Source: an uncultured Eubacterium sp. (GTDB lineage: Bacteria > Bacillota > Clostridia > Lachnospirales > Lachnospiraceae). Taken from it: 64,000 nt of DNA. A model generated the notes under the pieces. That model did not search any database. It was not told the origin of the DNA and was given only the letters and a program-made list of their open reading frames with translations. The DNA lies in NCBI GenBank assembly GCA_910584645.1, contig CAJUAU010000004.1:1-64000 (forward strand), in the 5' to 3' direction. A program made the translations under genes and the position numbers. Shown here one piece after another: positions 17,119 to 25,177 of the stretch. Positions within the stretch are counted from its first letter, which is position 1. Each line of letters begins with the position of its first letter.

Positions 17119-18201
17119 TCAGTCATAGTTTTTTAATGATACATAATAATCTGCAATATAAATCCCTATTACCTGACTGATATCAATGGCTTTCTTAAAC
17201 TGTCCCACATATTTCTGATACGTCCGCCCTTTCCTCTCATACTGCCCAATGCTTCCTCCATTTACCAGCCCCTTATCTTCCACATTGGGGCTATCGACAA
17301 TAACTTCACTTCCATCAAACATTTTAAGGCGAATGACAAATCTCGTATCCGTTGTATTCAATGTATCCGTGTCAACTTTCGACACATCAGAGATCAGAGT
17401 CAGCCCCAGCGGAAGAAGATCGATCTTTTTTATATCTGCTGTCGTTCCAGCAAAAGAATATTTCATATCCTCAGTACCCTTTACAGTGATCTTCTTTGAA
17501 TTAGTATAAGAAGCAGTAAAAGAGAGACTCCACATGCCCTCTACCAGTATCTCCGGCTTATCCTCGTATGGTCCCTCAAGCAGATCTTCAAAAAAGACAG
17601 TCACATCTTTTCCCTCCGCAATCTGCTCGTCCGTTCCAACACTGACAACAAACATTCCCACATTCTTCCTGCCATTCAGAACCTCTAGGAGTTTACATTC
17701 TCTTGTTCCCGGCACCAAACTGGAAACATTATAGTTTGTCCCCTCGCAAAAACCAAAATAATCAAATGTCATGCCCTGCTTAAATTCCACACTGGGCGGT
17801 GCTGTAATCTTTATCACAGCATAAATATTCTGTGTGTCCATCACCACTTCTTTTAGTTCCATCATTAAATCCGGCTTGCTGACTGCCTCTTTCTTTTCAC
17901 TCTCTACCCCTGCCTTTTCCAACTCTTCCTCACCCATTCCGAAAAAATCCATAATTGTCTGTTTAAAGGTTCCGAGAAAACTGGCTTCTACTACCTCGGC
18001 ACTGGAAAAACATAAATATCCTGTTATTAGAAGACAGAGGGCAGCTACAGCAACTGCCACCTTTACAAATGACTTTTTCCGGGGAGGTACAACACAATCT
18101 TCCTGAATCGTTTCAAGAATCTCGTCTACTTTCTTATGATAAGTTTCCGGAACTTGGAATTCTTTTGACAATTTTTTTATTTTCTTATCAAACTTAGCCA
18201 T
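17119..18201 (-). CDS. DUF4179-type anti-sigma factor
   Basis: 360 residues: a short charged cytoplasmic N-terminus (about 1-46), one membrane helix (about 47-66, VAVAVAALCLLITGYLCF) and a large extracytoplasmic beta-rich region. This is the layout of membrane-bound anti-sigma factors of the DUF4179 group found beside ECF sigma genes in Firmicutes. Its start overlaps the sigma-factor stop by 8 bases. The N-terminus would hold the sigma factor until an envelope signal triggers release. Only the pattern and position support this; no zinc anti-sigma motif (HxxxCxxC) is present. Confidence 0.75.
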   Translation of the reverse strand: MAKFDKKIKKLSKEFQVPETYHKKVDEILETIQEDCVVPPRKKSFVKVAVAVAALCLLITGYLCFSSAEVVEASFLGTFKQTIMDFFGMGEEELEKAGVESEKKEAVSKPDLMMELKEVVMDTQNIYAVIKITAPPSVEFKQGMTFDYFGFCEGTNYNVSSLVPGTRECKLLEVLNGRKNVGMFVVSVGTDEQIAEGKDVTVFFEDLLEGPYEDKPEILVEGMWSLSFTASYTNSKKITVKGTEDMKYSFAGTTADIKKIDLLPLGLTLISDVSKVDTDTLNTTDTRFVIRLKMFDGSEVIVDSPNVEDKGLVNGGSIGQYERKGRTYQKYVGQFKKAIDISQVIGIYIADYYVSLKNYD

Positions 18202-18670
18202 TTCTATGCCCCCTTTCCAAAGCCTCTCTGATTTCTGCTTTCCCCCTATTCAGCCTGGACTTTACCGTACCAACTGGAATATCCAGCACATCTGATATAT
18301 CCCGGATCGACAATCCTTCATAGTAAAATGATACAACAACCAAACGATATTCCTCTTTCATGTTCTGCAGAATATCCCACAATTCATCATAATGTGCCAC
18401 CACCGGTTTCGATAAGGCCTCCACCGCTTCGTCTCCTGGCAGATATAAGCGCTTTTTCTTTATTTTCAAAGCTTCATTTTTTGTAATAGTCAGTATCCAG
18501 GGCTTAAATTTATGGAAAGCACTGATCTGTTCTATATTCTCATATGCTTTTAAGACCGCATTACTCACAGCATCTTCTGCATCCGTCTCATTTTTCAATA
18601 TCGCCAATGCCATAATATACAAGTCATCCCTGTATTTATTGACATTTTCACAAAACTTTTTCGCCTCCAT
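18194..18670 (-). CDS. ECF-type RNA polymerase sigma factor
   Basis: 158 residues with the two ECF regions. Region 2 (about 10-75) has YRDDLYIMALAILKN and DAEDAVSNAVLKAYENI, and region 4 (about 95-152) has a helix-turn-helix, LSIRDISDVLDIPVGTVKSRL. Length is typical. It heads a run of same-strand genes reaching the transglutaminase-like gene. An ECF-like promoter lies about 77-103 bases upstream, suggesting that the factor controls itself. Confidence 0.9.
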   Translation of the reverse strand: MEAKKFCENVNKYRDDLYIMALAILKNETDAEDAVSNAVLKAYENIEQISAFHKFKPWILTITKNEALKIKKKRLYLPGDEAVEALSKPVVAHYDELWDILQNMKEEYRLVVVSFYYEGLSIRDISDVLDIPVGTVKSRLNRGKAEIREALERGHRNG

Positions 18671-18746
18671 AAATATTTACCTTTCCTCTTCTAGGATTTG
18701 TTCCCACTCCTCTAATTTCCCCTCATTATTCTCCCTCTACATATAA

Positions 18747-18773
18747 AGATACTTTAAAACTTAAAAAGGTTCC
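18747..18773 (-). promoter_or_regulatory. ECF-like promoter of the sigma/anti-sigma genes
   Basis: GGAACC (18773-18768), a 15-bp spacer containing TTTTT, and GTATCT (18752-18747). GGAACC-type -35 boxes are typical of ECF sigma factors, and the distance to the sigma ATG is 76 bases. It is a candidate for autoregulation. Confidence 0.45.
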
Positions 18774-18790
18774 CAGATTTTAATTTTATT

Positions 18791-18809
18791 ATAGTCGTGT
18801 TACGACTAT
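18791..18809. promoter_or_regulatory. Perfect inverted repeat, candidate operator
   Basis: ATAGTCGT and ACGACTAT flank a 3-base centre. It sits upstream of the ECF-like promoter (18 bases beyond its -35) and 180 bases before the small XRE regulator. The size and symmetry fit a dimeric helix-turn-helix operator, probably for that regulator or another. A short T-run follows on the plus strand, but no plus-strand gene ends here. Confidence 0.4.
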
Positions 18810-18938
18810 TTTTCAACGAAAAACTTTTTCTTTTTTATAATTATAGGAGAATTGCGATCCATGGTATTCGTTGGGGGCAAAATAACTTTTGCCCTCAACA
18901 TCATTGTGAAAAATATTTCAGAATTCTTGTATCAGATT

Positions 18939-18967
18939 TTGAAGAAATAACAAATATAAGTTATACG
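18939..18967 (+). promoter_or_regulatory. Promoter of the small XRE regulator
   Basis: TTGAAG (18939-18944), 17-bp spacer, TATACG (18962-18967), 21 bases before the ATG, which has a GAGGTG ribosome site. Confidence 0.5.
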
Positions 18968-18988
18968 AAACAATAGAGGTGTTTTTAC

Positions 18989-19195
18989 ATGATATTTGAG
19001 AATATAAGAAACCTGCGGGAAGACTGCGATAAAAAACAGCAGGAAGTAGCAGATTACCTGCACATAAAGCAGACGACTTATTCTAAATATGAACTGGGCA
19101 AAATAAATATCCCAATAGAAATATTCATAAAACTTGCAGATTATTATCATGTATCTGTTGATTATCTGCTGGGACGAACGGATAAAAAGGAATAG
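18989..19195 (+). CDS. Small XRE-family transcriptional regulator
   Basis: 68 residues consisting almost only of a Cro/CI helix-turn-helix: NIRNLREDCDKKQQEVADYL, QTTYSKYELGK and LADYYHVSVDYLLGRTDKK are the classic motifs of the family. It is transcribed away from the ECF sigma gene and ends seven bases before the convergent esterase stop. Its target is unknown; the inverted repeat at 18791-18809 is a natural candidate. Confidence 0.9.
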   Translation: MIFENIRNLREDCDKKQQEVADYLHIKQTTYSKYELGKINIPIEIFIKLADYYHVSVDYLLGRTDKKE

Positions 19196-19202
19196 CTGCA
19201 TT

Positions 19203-20177
19203 TTATCCACAATAGTCCTGACAACGATTTTTTCTGTTGATCCAGGCAACAGAAGCATCCATTGCTGCGCGGCACGCCTTCGTCTGATCCAGTGCATTCA
19301 GCATGACAAAATCATGGATCATACCCTGAAATCTCATTGCTGTCACATCTACCCCGGCTTCCCGCAGTTTTCTGGTATAGGCCTCCCCTTCATCCCGCAG
19401 AACATCCGCTTCACCATTTAGGATCATGGCATCCGGAAGCCCCTCCAGCTGCCTGACATCCGCCCTGAGAGGAGATGCTGTGATGTCATTCCTGTCACAG
19501 GTTGACATCGTATACTGATCCCAGAACCACTTCATCCCTTCCCGGTAAAGATAATACCCTTCCGCAAACTGGCGGTAGGAGTCCGTACAAAAACAGGCAT
19601 TTGTAACGGGATAATATAAGAGCTGTTTTTGAATATATGGCCCCTTTCGTTCTTTTGCCATAATTGTCATGGCTATAGCCATATTTCCTCCCACACTGTC
19701 CCCAGCCACGGTAAGGGTACACGGGTTCATGCAAATGTCCATCTTTTCCAGGATGGATGAGAGCCTGCATAACACGTTATAACACTGTTCGATCGCCACT
19801 GGATAACGTGCCTCCGGTGAACGGCTGTATTCCGGAAATACCACGACAGAATCCGTCCTTGCAGCCAGTTCCCTCACCAATTTTTCATGAGTATGAAAAC
19901 TTCCAAAAACCCACCCTGCGCCGTGGATATAGAAAATCACATTGGCGGGAGAAGTAATATGTTCTGGGCAAACGACATAGACCGGAATCTCCCCCCGTTT
20001 CCCCGTATTTACATCAAGCTTCCTGACATCCGCCGGATACATACACACCGGCGCATTCTGCGCCTCCTCCAGCACTTCCCGCCCCTTCCATGGCGGCATC
20101 TGATAAATCAAAGGCGGTGTACAATTCGCATTCGCGACCTCCACAGCCTCCGGTTCAAGAGACATTCTATTTTTCAT
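19203..20177 (-). CDS. Alpha/beta hydrolase, hormone-sensitive-lipase-like esterase
   Basis: 324 residues. HGAGWVFGSF is the HGGGW-type oxyanion-hole motif. GDSVGGN holds the nucleophile Ser, GEADVLRDEGEAY holds the acid Asp, and GMIHDF holds the His, in the order expected for the HSL family (Abhydrolase_3). It probably hydrolyses short acyl or acetyl esters in the cytoplasm; there is no signal peptide. It starts 85 bases after the Nudix gene stop and may be the third gene of the glycosylase-Nudix transcript. It converges on the XRE gene with only seven bases between stops. Confidence 0.88.
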   Translation of the reverse strand: MKNRMSLEPEAVEVANANCTPPLIYQMPPWKGREVLEEAQNAPVCMYPADVRKLDVNTGKRGEIPVYVVCPEHITSPANVIFYIHGAGWVFGSFHTHEKLVRELAARTDSVVVFPEYSRSPEARYPVAIEQCYNVLCRLSSILEKMDICMNPCTLTVAGDSVGGNMAIAMTIMAKERKGPYIQKQLLYYPVTNACFCTDSYRQFAEGYYLYREGMKWFWDQYTMSTCDRNDITASPLRADVRQLEGLPDAMILNGEADVLRDEGEAYTRKLREAGVDVTAMRFQGMIHDFVMLNALDQTKACRAAMDASVAWINRKNRCQDYCG

Positions 20178-20262
20178 CGTATGATTCCTTTAACAGCTTT
20201 CTTACTTCATTTTATTCCACTCCCTGCACACCGTCACAAAAAATAGCATGGTAATAGGAGCT

Positions 20263-20751
20263 CTATCTCTGAATAACCTCTTTTACCAGCTGCCACGCAA
20301 TACTGCCTTCCCGGAGAAGAGACAGCGCCTCATCAAATTTTACCCATTCAGCAGAATCAACTTCTCCCGACAAGGTAAAATCTGCTTTGTCTACAACAGC
20401 CTTATAGCCCAGCATAAGCATCTCTTTCTTGTCATAGGGGTAACTCTTTATGTATTCCGTTTTCTTTACTGTCAAGCCGATTTCTTCCGCTATCTCACGG
20501 ACCACCGTGTCCTCCGCCGATTCCCCGATCTTCATGATCCCGGCAACACAGACATGTTTCGTCTCAGAAACATAATTCTGCCGCAGCAGCGCGACCTCGT
20601 CCTGCTCGTTTACAACAGCTGCGATGATACTTGTCGTAAACATATCCCACAAAGGGACATCACAGTTCACACAAAAAGGGATGAATCCTTCATCCCCAAT
20701 TTGCTTTTTAATTAATTTATTCCCACAGTGTGGGCAGTATTGAAATTTCAT
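20263..20751 (-). CDS. Nudix hydrolase with N-terminal zinc ribbon
   Basis: 162 residues. The N-terminus has a four-Cys zinc ribbon (C6-P-H-C9 and C28-x2-C31). The Nudix box is complete, running G-x5-E-x7-RE-x2-EE-x-G from GIMKIGE to EEIGL. The zinc ribbon plus Nudix layout resembles NudC-like NAD(H) pyrophosphatases, although the protein is shorter and the substrate cannot be assigned. It follows the uracil-DNA glycosylase gene by 15 bases, so a sanitising role for nucleotides is plausible. Confidence 0.85.
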   Translation of the reverse strand: MKFQYCPHCGNKLIKKQIGDEGFIPFCVNCDVPLWDMFTTSIIAAVVNEQDEVALLRQNYVSETKHVCVAGIMKIGESAEDTVVREIAEEIGLTVKKTEYIKSYPYDKKEMLMLGYKAVVDKADFTLSGEVDSAEWVKFDEALSLLREGSIAWQLVKEVIQR

Positions 20752-20766
20752 GTCATTTCCCTCCTG

Positions 20767-21330
20767 CTAGTAGTCCCTTAGATCATTCCGTTTTTTTACA
20801 ATTTCTATAAAATCACTCTTCACAATCTCATACTTAGAAGGATCCCGCAGGATTGCAGAAGGGTGGTACGTGGCAGTCAATGCACAGTCTTTCCGGTCAA
20901 TCCAGGTACCATGCTGCCTGGTAATTTTAAAATCCGGCGAAATAATCCGCTGCGCAGCAACACGGCCAAGACATACAATGATCTTTGGCTTCAGCAGATA
21001 CGTCTCATATTTCAGATATGGAAAGCATGCTTCTTTTTCCTCTCCCTTCGGATCACGGTTGCCCGGAGGATGACATTTCAAAATATTGGTAATGTATATT
21101 TCATCTCTATCCAGTCCGCAATCCTGTAACAGTCTGTCCAATATTTCCCCTGACTTCCCGACAAAGGGAATCCCCTGCTGATCTTCCTGTCCTCCAGGAG
21201 CTTCAGCAATCACCATAACATCAGCCTGGTAATTTCCACGTCCCATAACAGGCCGATTCCTGGTCTGACTCAATGGACAGCGGGTACAGTTAGAAACGTG
21301 CTCTTCAATTTCATTCCATGTAGGTTGCAT
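20767..21330 (-). CDS. Family-4-type uracil-DNA glycosylase, 4Fe-4S
   Basis: 187 residues from the ATG at 21330, chosen because AAAGGAG lies six bases upstream and the protein then begins MQPTWNEIE as in its family; a frame 48 bases longer has no such support. Cys15, Cys18, Cys86 and Cys102 form the expected 4Fe-4S ligand pattern. AEAPGGQED is motif A, and HPSAIL near the C-terminus is the second catalytic motif. It removes uracil from DNA in base-excision repair. It heads a transcript with the Nudix gene. Confidence 0.9.
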   Translation of the reverse strand: MQPTWNEIEEHVSNCTRCPLSQTRNRPVMGRGNYQADVMVIAEAPGGQEDQQGIPFVGKSGEILDRLLQDCGLDRDEIYITNILKCHPPGNRDPKGEEKEACFPYLKYETYLLKPKIIVCLGRVAAQRIISPDFKITRQHGTWIDRKDCALTATYHPSAILRDPSKYEIVKSDFIEIVKKRNDLRDY

Positions 21331-21369
21331 AATGGCTCCTTTGTAACATGTGTTTTTAATTTTTACTTT

Positions 21370-21398
21370 ATTATACACATAAATAAAAGGGGTTGCAA
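21370..21398 (-). promoter_or_regulatory. Promoter of the glycosylase-Nudix genes
   Basis: TTGCAA (21398-21393), a 17-bp spacer and a perfect TATAAT (21375-21370), 40 bases before the glycosylase ATG. The -35 box touches the remnant XRE coding sequence on the other strand. Confidence 0.65.
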
Positions 21399-21654
21399 TC
21401 TTAAGTTATCCTATTTAAAAGACCTTGAGCGGTTTCGGAATAACCCCAGCTATGAAATCTTTGAGAAGGTAATACACTATTTTAACCTTTCGGCAGATAC
21501 TGTGATCTATCCAAATAAAAATATAACCGATAATACATATCAGCAGATTGAACGTCTCTTAACCCGATGCGACAATGGACAGCTGGAAGTAATACTTGCC
21601 ACCACCAAAGCATTGTTATCCATGGACGGAGCTTCCTCAGAACCAGAACAATAA
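21397..21654 (+). pseudogene. Truncated XRE-family regulator
   Basis: The readable frame matches the C-terminal two thirds of a common Clostridia XRE regulator: NNPSYEIFEKVIHYFNLSAD, then YPNKN, IERLLTRCDN and LEVILATTKALLSMDG. The first helices of the DNA-binding domain are missing, and no start codon with a ribosome site lies in frame near the break at about 21397. What replaces them is the glycosylase promoter on the other strand. The remnant ends with a normal stop. I read it as a gene that has lost its 5' part. Confidence 0.6.
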
Positions 21655-21721
21655 GTAATATTTTGATCATATAGACCCCCTTTTCTGATCTGGCCCGGCG
21701 GCGCTAATCTGAACCCTGTCC

Positions 21722-23722
21722 TCAGACTTTAAAGGATGCCACCGTCTGATTCAAGAGTTCACTCAGCCGGAACAACTCTTCCATCTTCTCCAGTACTGCA
21801 TTGGAATTTTCATTGGAACTCTGGGCAGACTGTTCCATACCCTGCATATACACCGTGATCTCCCCCACCAGGGCAGCGATGGACCGGAGCGACGCATTGA
21901 TGCCCTCCATGCTGGCGCTCATCTGCCTGGAAGCAGTCCCCAGATCACCAGAGATCCCACTGTAAAATACAGCATCCTGCTTATACATTCTCGCCAGCTC
22001 CGTCATGCTTTGATAGTCCTTCATCACCTTTTCATTCATAAATTCTAATACTTCCCTGGACCTGCCGGACAGCACCGATACGTTTTGCACCACATCCTCT
22101 GTCACCTGCCGGATCTTATCCACAGCTTCTCTGGAATTGTCCGCCAACTGCCGGATCTCATCTGCCACCACGGCAAATCCCTTCCCCGCTTCTCCGGCTC
22201 TCGCCGCCTCAATGGAGGCATTCAGCGCCAGAAGGTTCGTCTGGGAACTGATGGAAAGGATTTCCTCCGTCAGCGTATCAATGTCCCGTACCCTCTGGCT
22301 GTCCGCAATGGCTTTTTCCAGTTCGGTCTTCGTCTCACTGTAAAGAGAAACCGCTTCTTTCTCCGATCTTTCTGAATCTTCATGCTGCTTTCCAGCGCGG
22401 CTCATGATATCACTTGACTGCTCTGCCGCCTCCCCGGCTTTCTTTGCCACATCTTCAACTAAAATACCTAATTCCTGTCCTGTAACCTTTATATTTTCTG
22501 CCAGTTCATTTGCCTCGGTGGTCTGTTTCATCACCTGCACCACGGAATTCAGTATGTCAGATATCCCCTGGGTGAGCACTGCCATCTCCGTAGACGTTCC
22601 CTCCGCAATGGTTCCTATGCTCTCTGCTTCCTCTTTCGTATTCAGAATAATGCCCCGGATCTGCTGTTTTACCTCCGACGTCGCCTTGTGGATCTGCTCT
22701 GTCTCATCCTTATATTCTTTTGGAATTCCTTTTTCACTGACTGTATTTTCTGAAAAATCTCCTGAGGCAAACTGCTTTAACATCTGCACCGGCGCCAGCA
22801 TCCTGCCGATCAGCCCCGCCATAAACACCGTGACAAGAGCGATGACCACCAGCGCCACCACGATCGCCACCACAAGCATGGCTGTCAGGGAACCTAAGAC
22901 ATTGGCAGTCGGTACCACCACACCCAGTTTCCAGCTGCTGCCCTCGATGACTGAGACCGCAAAATAGCATTCCCTGCCATCGTAGTCCTCTCTCTTTACC
23001 ACACCATGTTCCGTGTCTCCCATTAGATCTGCCAGTCCCGGCATGATATCCGTCACTTTCACCGCGCTGTCCTCTTTGGGTTCATAATCTTTGTTTTTAT
23101 GAGCCACATACTGCCCGCTGCTGTCCGCCAGAAATCCGTATACACCCTCTTCGTAATTAATGCTTCCAGTCAGATCCGTTACAGTACCCAGCGTCACATC
23201 CAGACCAATAACTGCTGCCAGTTCTCCTTCTATGTAAACAGGTGATGCAATGGTGGTACACATCTGATTGGTGAGTACGTCCCAATAGGGGTCTGTCACA
23301 ATGGTAGTCTTTTTTTCTGCGGCCTGCTGATACCATCCGCGCTGTACCGGATCATATCCATCGGGTATTTCTGCTTCCCGGTTGGACTGGATGAACTCGC
23401 TGTCCTTCGTTCCACAGTACAGATTTAACAGCTCTTCCCTGCCCTCTGAATAGGTATCCAGCACAGACTGGATAAAACCGGTCTCCGAATTTCCCGCCGC
23501 CTCAATGCTATTGGCGGCTCCCTCTGCCAGCATCTTTTCATTCTCAATCCAGGTATTGATCTCTTCCGCATAGCGGGCAGCATTCAGCTGCACAGCCTCC
23601 GTCTGATTCTGGATCAAATGCCTCCCCGCCACAATGACAATTCCCACCGTTGTCAGGATGATACTTAAAGCAACAATAAATATTACACTGATCGTCAATT
23701 TTCCTTTAATCGTCTTTCTCAT
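21722..23722 (-). CDS. Methyl-accepting chemotaxis protein with Cache-type sensor
   Basis: About 666 residues from the ATG at 23722, preceded by GGAGAG. A longer open frame would overlap the kinase gene and has no ribosome site. A first membrane helix (about 10-32) leads to an extracytoplasmic dCache-like sensor with VQRGWYQQA and YWDVLT segments, a second helix follows near 285-310, then HAMP, then a signalling coil with the invariant hairpin tip (SSQTNLLALNASIEAARAGE). It senses a small extracellular ligand and signals through CheA/CheW, which are not in this window. The C-terminus has no CheR-binding pentapeptide. It is 23 bases after the GHKL kinase gene. Confidence 0.9.
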   Translation of the reverse strand: MRKTIKGKLTISVIFIVALSIILTTVGIVIVAGRHLIQNQTEAVQLNAARYAEEINTWIENEKMLAEGAANSIEAAGNSETGFIQSVLDTYSEGREELLNLYCGTKDSEFIQSNREAEIPDGYDPVQRGWYQQAAEKKTTIVTDPYWDVLTNQMCTTIASPVYIEGELAAVIGLDVTLGTVTDLTGSINYEEGVYGFLADSSGQYVAHKNKDYEPKEDSAVKVTDIMPGLADLMGDTEHGVVKREDYDGRECYFAVSVIEGSSWKLGVVVPTANVLGSLTAMLVVAIVVALVVIALVTVFMAGLIGRMLAPVQMLKQFASGDFSENTVSEKGIPKEYKDETEQIHKATSEVKQQIRGIILNTKEEAESIGTIAEGTSTEMAVLTQGISDILNSVVQVMKQTTEANELAENIKVTGQELGILVEDVAKKAGEAAEQSSDIMSRAGKQHEDSERSEKEAVSLYSETKTELEKAIADSQRVRDIDTLTEEILSISSQTNLLALNASIEAARAGEAGKGFAVVADEIRQLADNSREAVDKIRQVTEDVVQNVSVLSGRSREVLEFMNEKVMKDYQSMTELARMYKQDAVFYSGISGDLGTASRQMSASMEGINASLRSIAALVGEITVYMQGMEQSAQSSNENSNAVLEKMEELFRLSELLNQTVASFKV

Positions 23723-23745
23723 AGCTCTCTCCATTTCTATTCGAT

Positions 23746-25041
23746 TCACTGGTCCTGTGGCAGGTTCAACAGGATTCTGGCAATAAACATACCACTTTCT
23801 ATCGAAAACTCTGCCTCCCCATGATAATAAGATACTACCTTTAACACACTGGATATCCCGAGGCCCCGGTCTGACACCGGCACCCCGTTTTTCAATCTTA
23901 CATCCTCCCCGCAAGTATTCCTGCACTGGACCACAATCTTTTTTCCCTTGCAGGCGACCTGAATAAGGATTTTGTTTTCTGGTAAATGGGAAGCCATACA
24001 GCCGTGGATCGCATTTTCAAATATATTGGCAATGATCACAACCAGATCCGTATCCCGCACAGCAATATCCCCTGGTACCTGAGCCTGCATGGTCACCTCG
24101 ATATCTTCCTTTTTCGCCCGCCTGGCATAGACGGTCAGAATATTGCTGATGGTCTCATTCCCGCAGATACATTCTGGCTCCTGGTTCTCTACATCTTCCT
24201 TATACTGCTTCACATAAGCAAGCAGTTTATCGGTCTCCCCATTCCGGATATATTCTTCGATCAGAAGACAGTGATGGCGGATATCATGCCGGATCCTCGC
24301 CGTCTGTTCCTTTGACTCGTTCATCAGCTCCAGCTGGCGGTGGATAAACCGCTCATTGGTCTCCAGCAGCTCCTTCTCTACATGATAACGCCATTCCTTT
24401 CCTCTGTGCAGATAAAGCTGGAACACTGTATACTGAATAATACCTGCCATAAAAAACAACAGTACTGTCCTGACCACATGAAACATGGAAAAATCATGCC
24501 TTCCCGGCCAGAATGCAGCAATAGCAGCGATCAGTATCGAGAGGACTACGGTGACACTGCTAAACCAGTCCATCTCCTCCCTCAGATAATCAATCCCCTC
24601 CAGAAAACTTCTTCGGACCTTAGAGGCGATCAGAAAAAGAATCACTACAGTCATTACCAGACGGATTAAAATATCTGCCCACATATCCTCTCCAAACCAG
24701 ATACGTGAGGCATCAATGCCACAAAACACCGTCAGGGAAAGCAGATAAAATCCAATCGTCAGTTTATACAATGAGAGATACAGGGTATCCCGGCTCATCT
24801 TCACGCAGAAGATTCCCATTATCGGCAGCAAAAGCATACCGGAAAAACGCACAAAACTATCCTTGTCAGCCAGATACCATAAACTGAAACAGACTACCGC
24901 CGCCAGGCCAAACAGGGCATAACACCAAATCGTTTTTTTCATGGGCATCCTGGGACGATCCAGCAGCAGAAATACTGTCATCATCAGTCCCGCCCCCATA
25001 ACATTACGCAGGGCTGCCACCCAGATAGAACCTCCTAACAT
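23746..25041 (-). CDS. GHKL-type sensor histidine kinase
   Basis: About 431 residues. The start at 25041 (MLGGS) has GGAGGAAGAG directly upstream; in-frame ATGs at 25053 and 25116 are less likely. Six or so membrane helices (about 10-210) are followed by a short DHp segment with the active His in RIRHDIRHH. A GHKL ATPase follows with N-box ANIFENAIHG and G-box DRGLGISSV, as in AgrC/BlpH-like kinases of the HATPase_c_5 group. The partner is surely the LytTR regulator encoded just before. A terminator-like hairpin separates the two genes. AgrC-like kinases usually sense peptides, but no peptide gene was seen here. Confidence 0.87.
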   Translation of the reverse strand: MLGGSIWVAALRNVMGAGLMMTVFLLLDRPRMPMKKTIWCYALFGLAAVVCFSLWYLADKDSFVRFSGMLLLPIMGIFCVKMSRDTLYLSLYKLTIGFYLLSLTVFCGIDASRIWFGEDMWADILIRLVMTVVILFLIASKVRRSFLEGIDYLREEMDWFSSVTVVLSILIAAIAAFWPGRHDFSMFHVVRTVLLFFMAGIIQYTVFQLYLHRGKEWRYHVEKELLETNERFIHRQLELMNESKEQTARIRHDIRHHCLLIEEYIRNGETDKLLAYVKQYKEDVENQEPECICGNETISNILTVYARRAKKEDIEVTMQAQVPGDIAVRDTDLVVIIANIFENAIHGCMASHLPENKILIQVACKGKKIVVQCRNTCGEDVRLKNGVPVSDRGLGISSVLKVVSYYHGEAEFSIESGMFIARILLNLPQDQ

Positions 25042-25066
25042 CTCTTCCTCCATTCCAAAATACCAG

Positions 25067-25098
25067 AATAAAAAACCAGCACTTCTATGTACTGGTTT
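25067..25098 (-). terminator. Terminator or attenuator between LytTR regulator and kinase
   Basis: A 10-bp stem with one imperfect pair (25098-25089 with 25082-25073) and a 6-base loop, ending in six T on the minus strand (25075-25070). It lies between the regulator stop and the kinase start, so it should reduce kinase and chemoreceptor expression relative to the regulator. Confidence 0.65.
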
Positions 25099-25177
25099 TA
25101 TTTTAATAGAAATCAATTTATCTTAAAAGTACCATGGTACAAACTGCACTTTTAGGGGAACCATTTGCAGACCGAGA

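Larger units (their letters stand above)
18671..18988. other. Divergent regulatory region between ECF sigma gene and XRE gene
   Basis: These 318 bases contain no gene. They hold the ECF-like promoter (18747-18773), a perfect inverted repeat (18791-18809), a 13-bp hairpin with one mismatch and a 4-base loop (18871-18900) without a T-run on either strand, and the XRE promoter (18939-18967). The hairpin could be a regulatory RNA element, but nothing further supports that. Confidence 0.6.

Noticed and set aside
23723..23926. N-terminal extension of the chemoreceptor by 68 residues
   Set aside because: It overlaps the end of the kinase gene, and a good ribosome site supports the start at 23722 directly before the first membrane helix.
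25041..25177. Autoinducing-peptide gene for the GHKL kinase
   Set aside because: No frame with a ribosome site and peptide-like product was seen here; the space holds only the hairpin.
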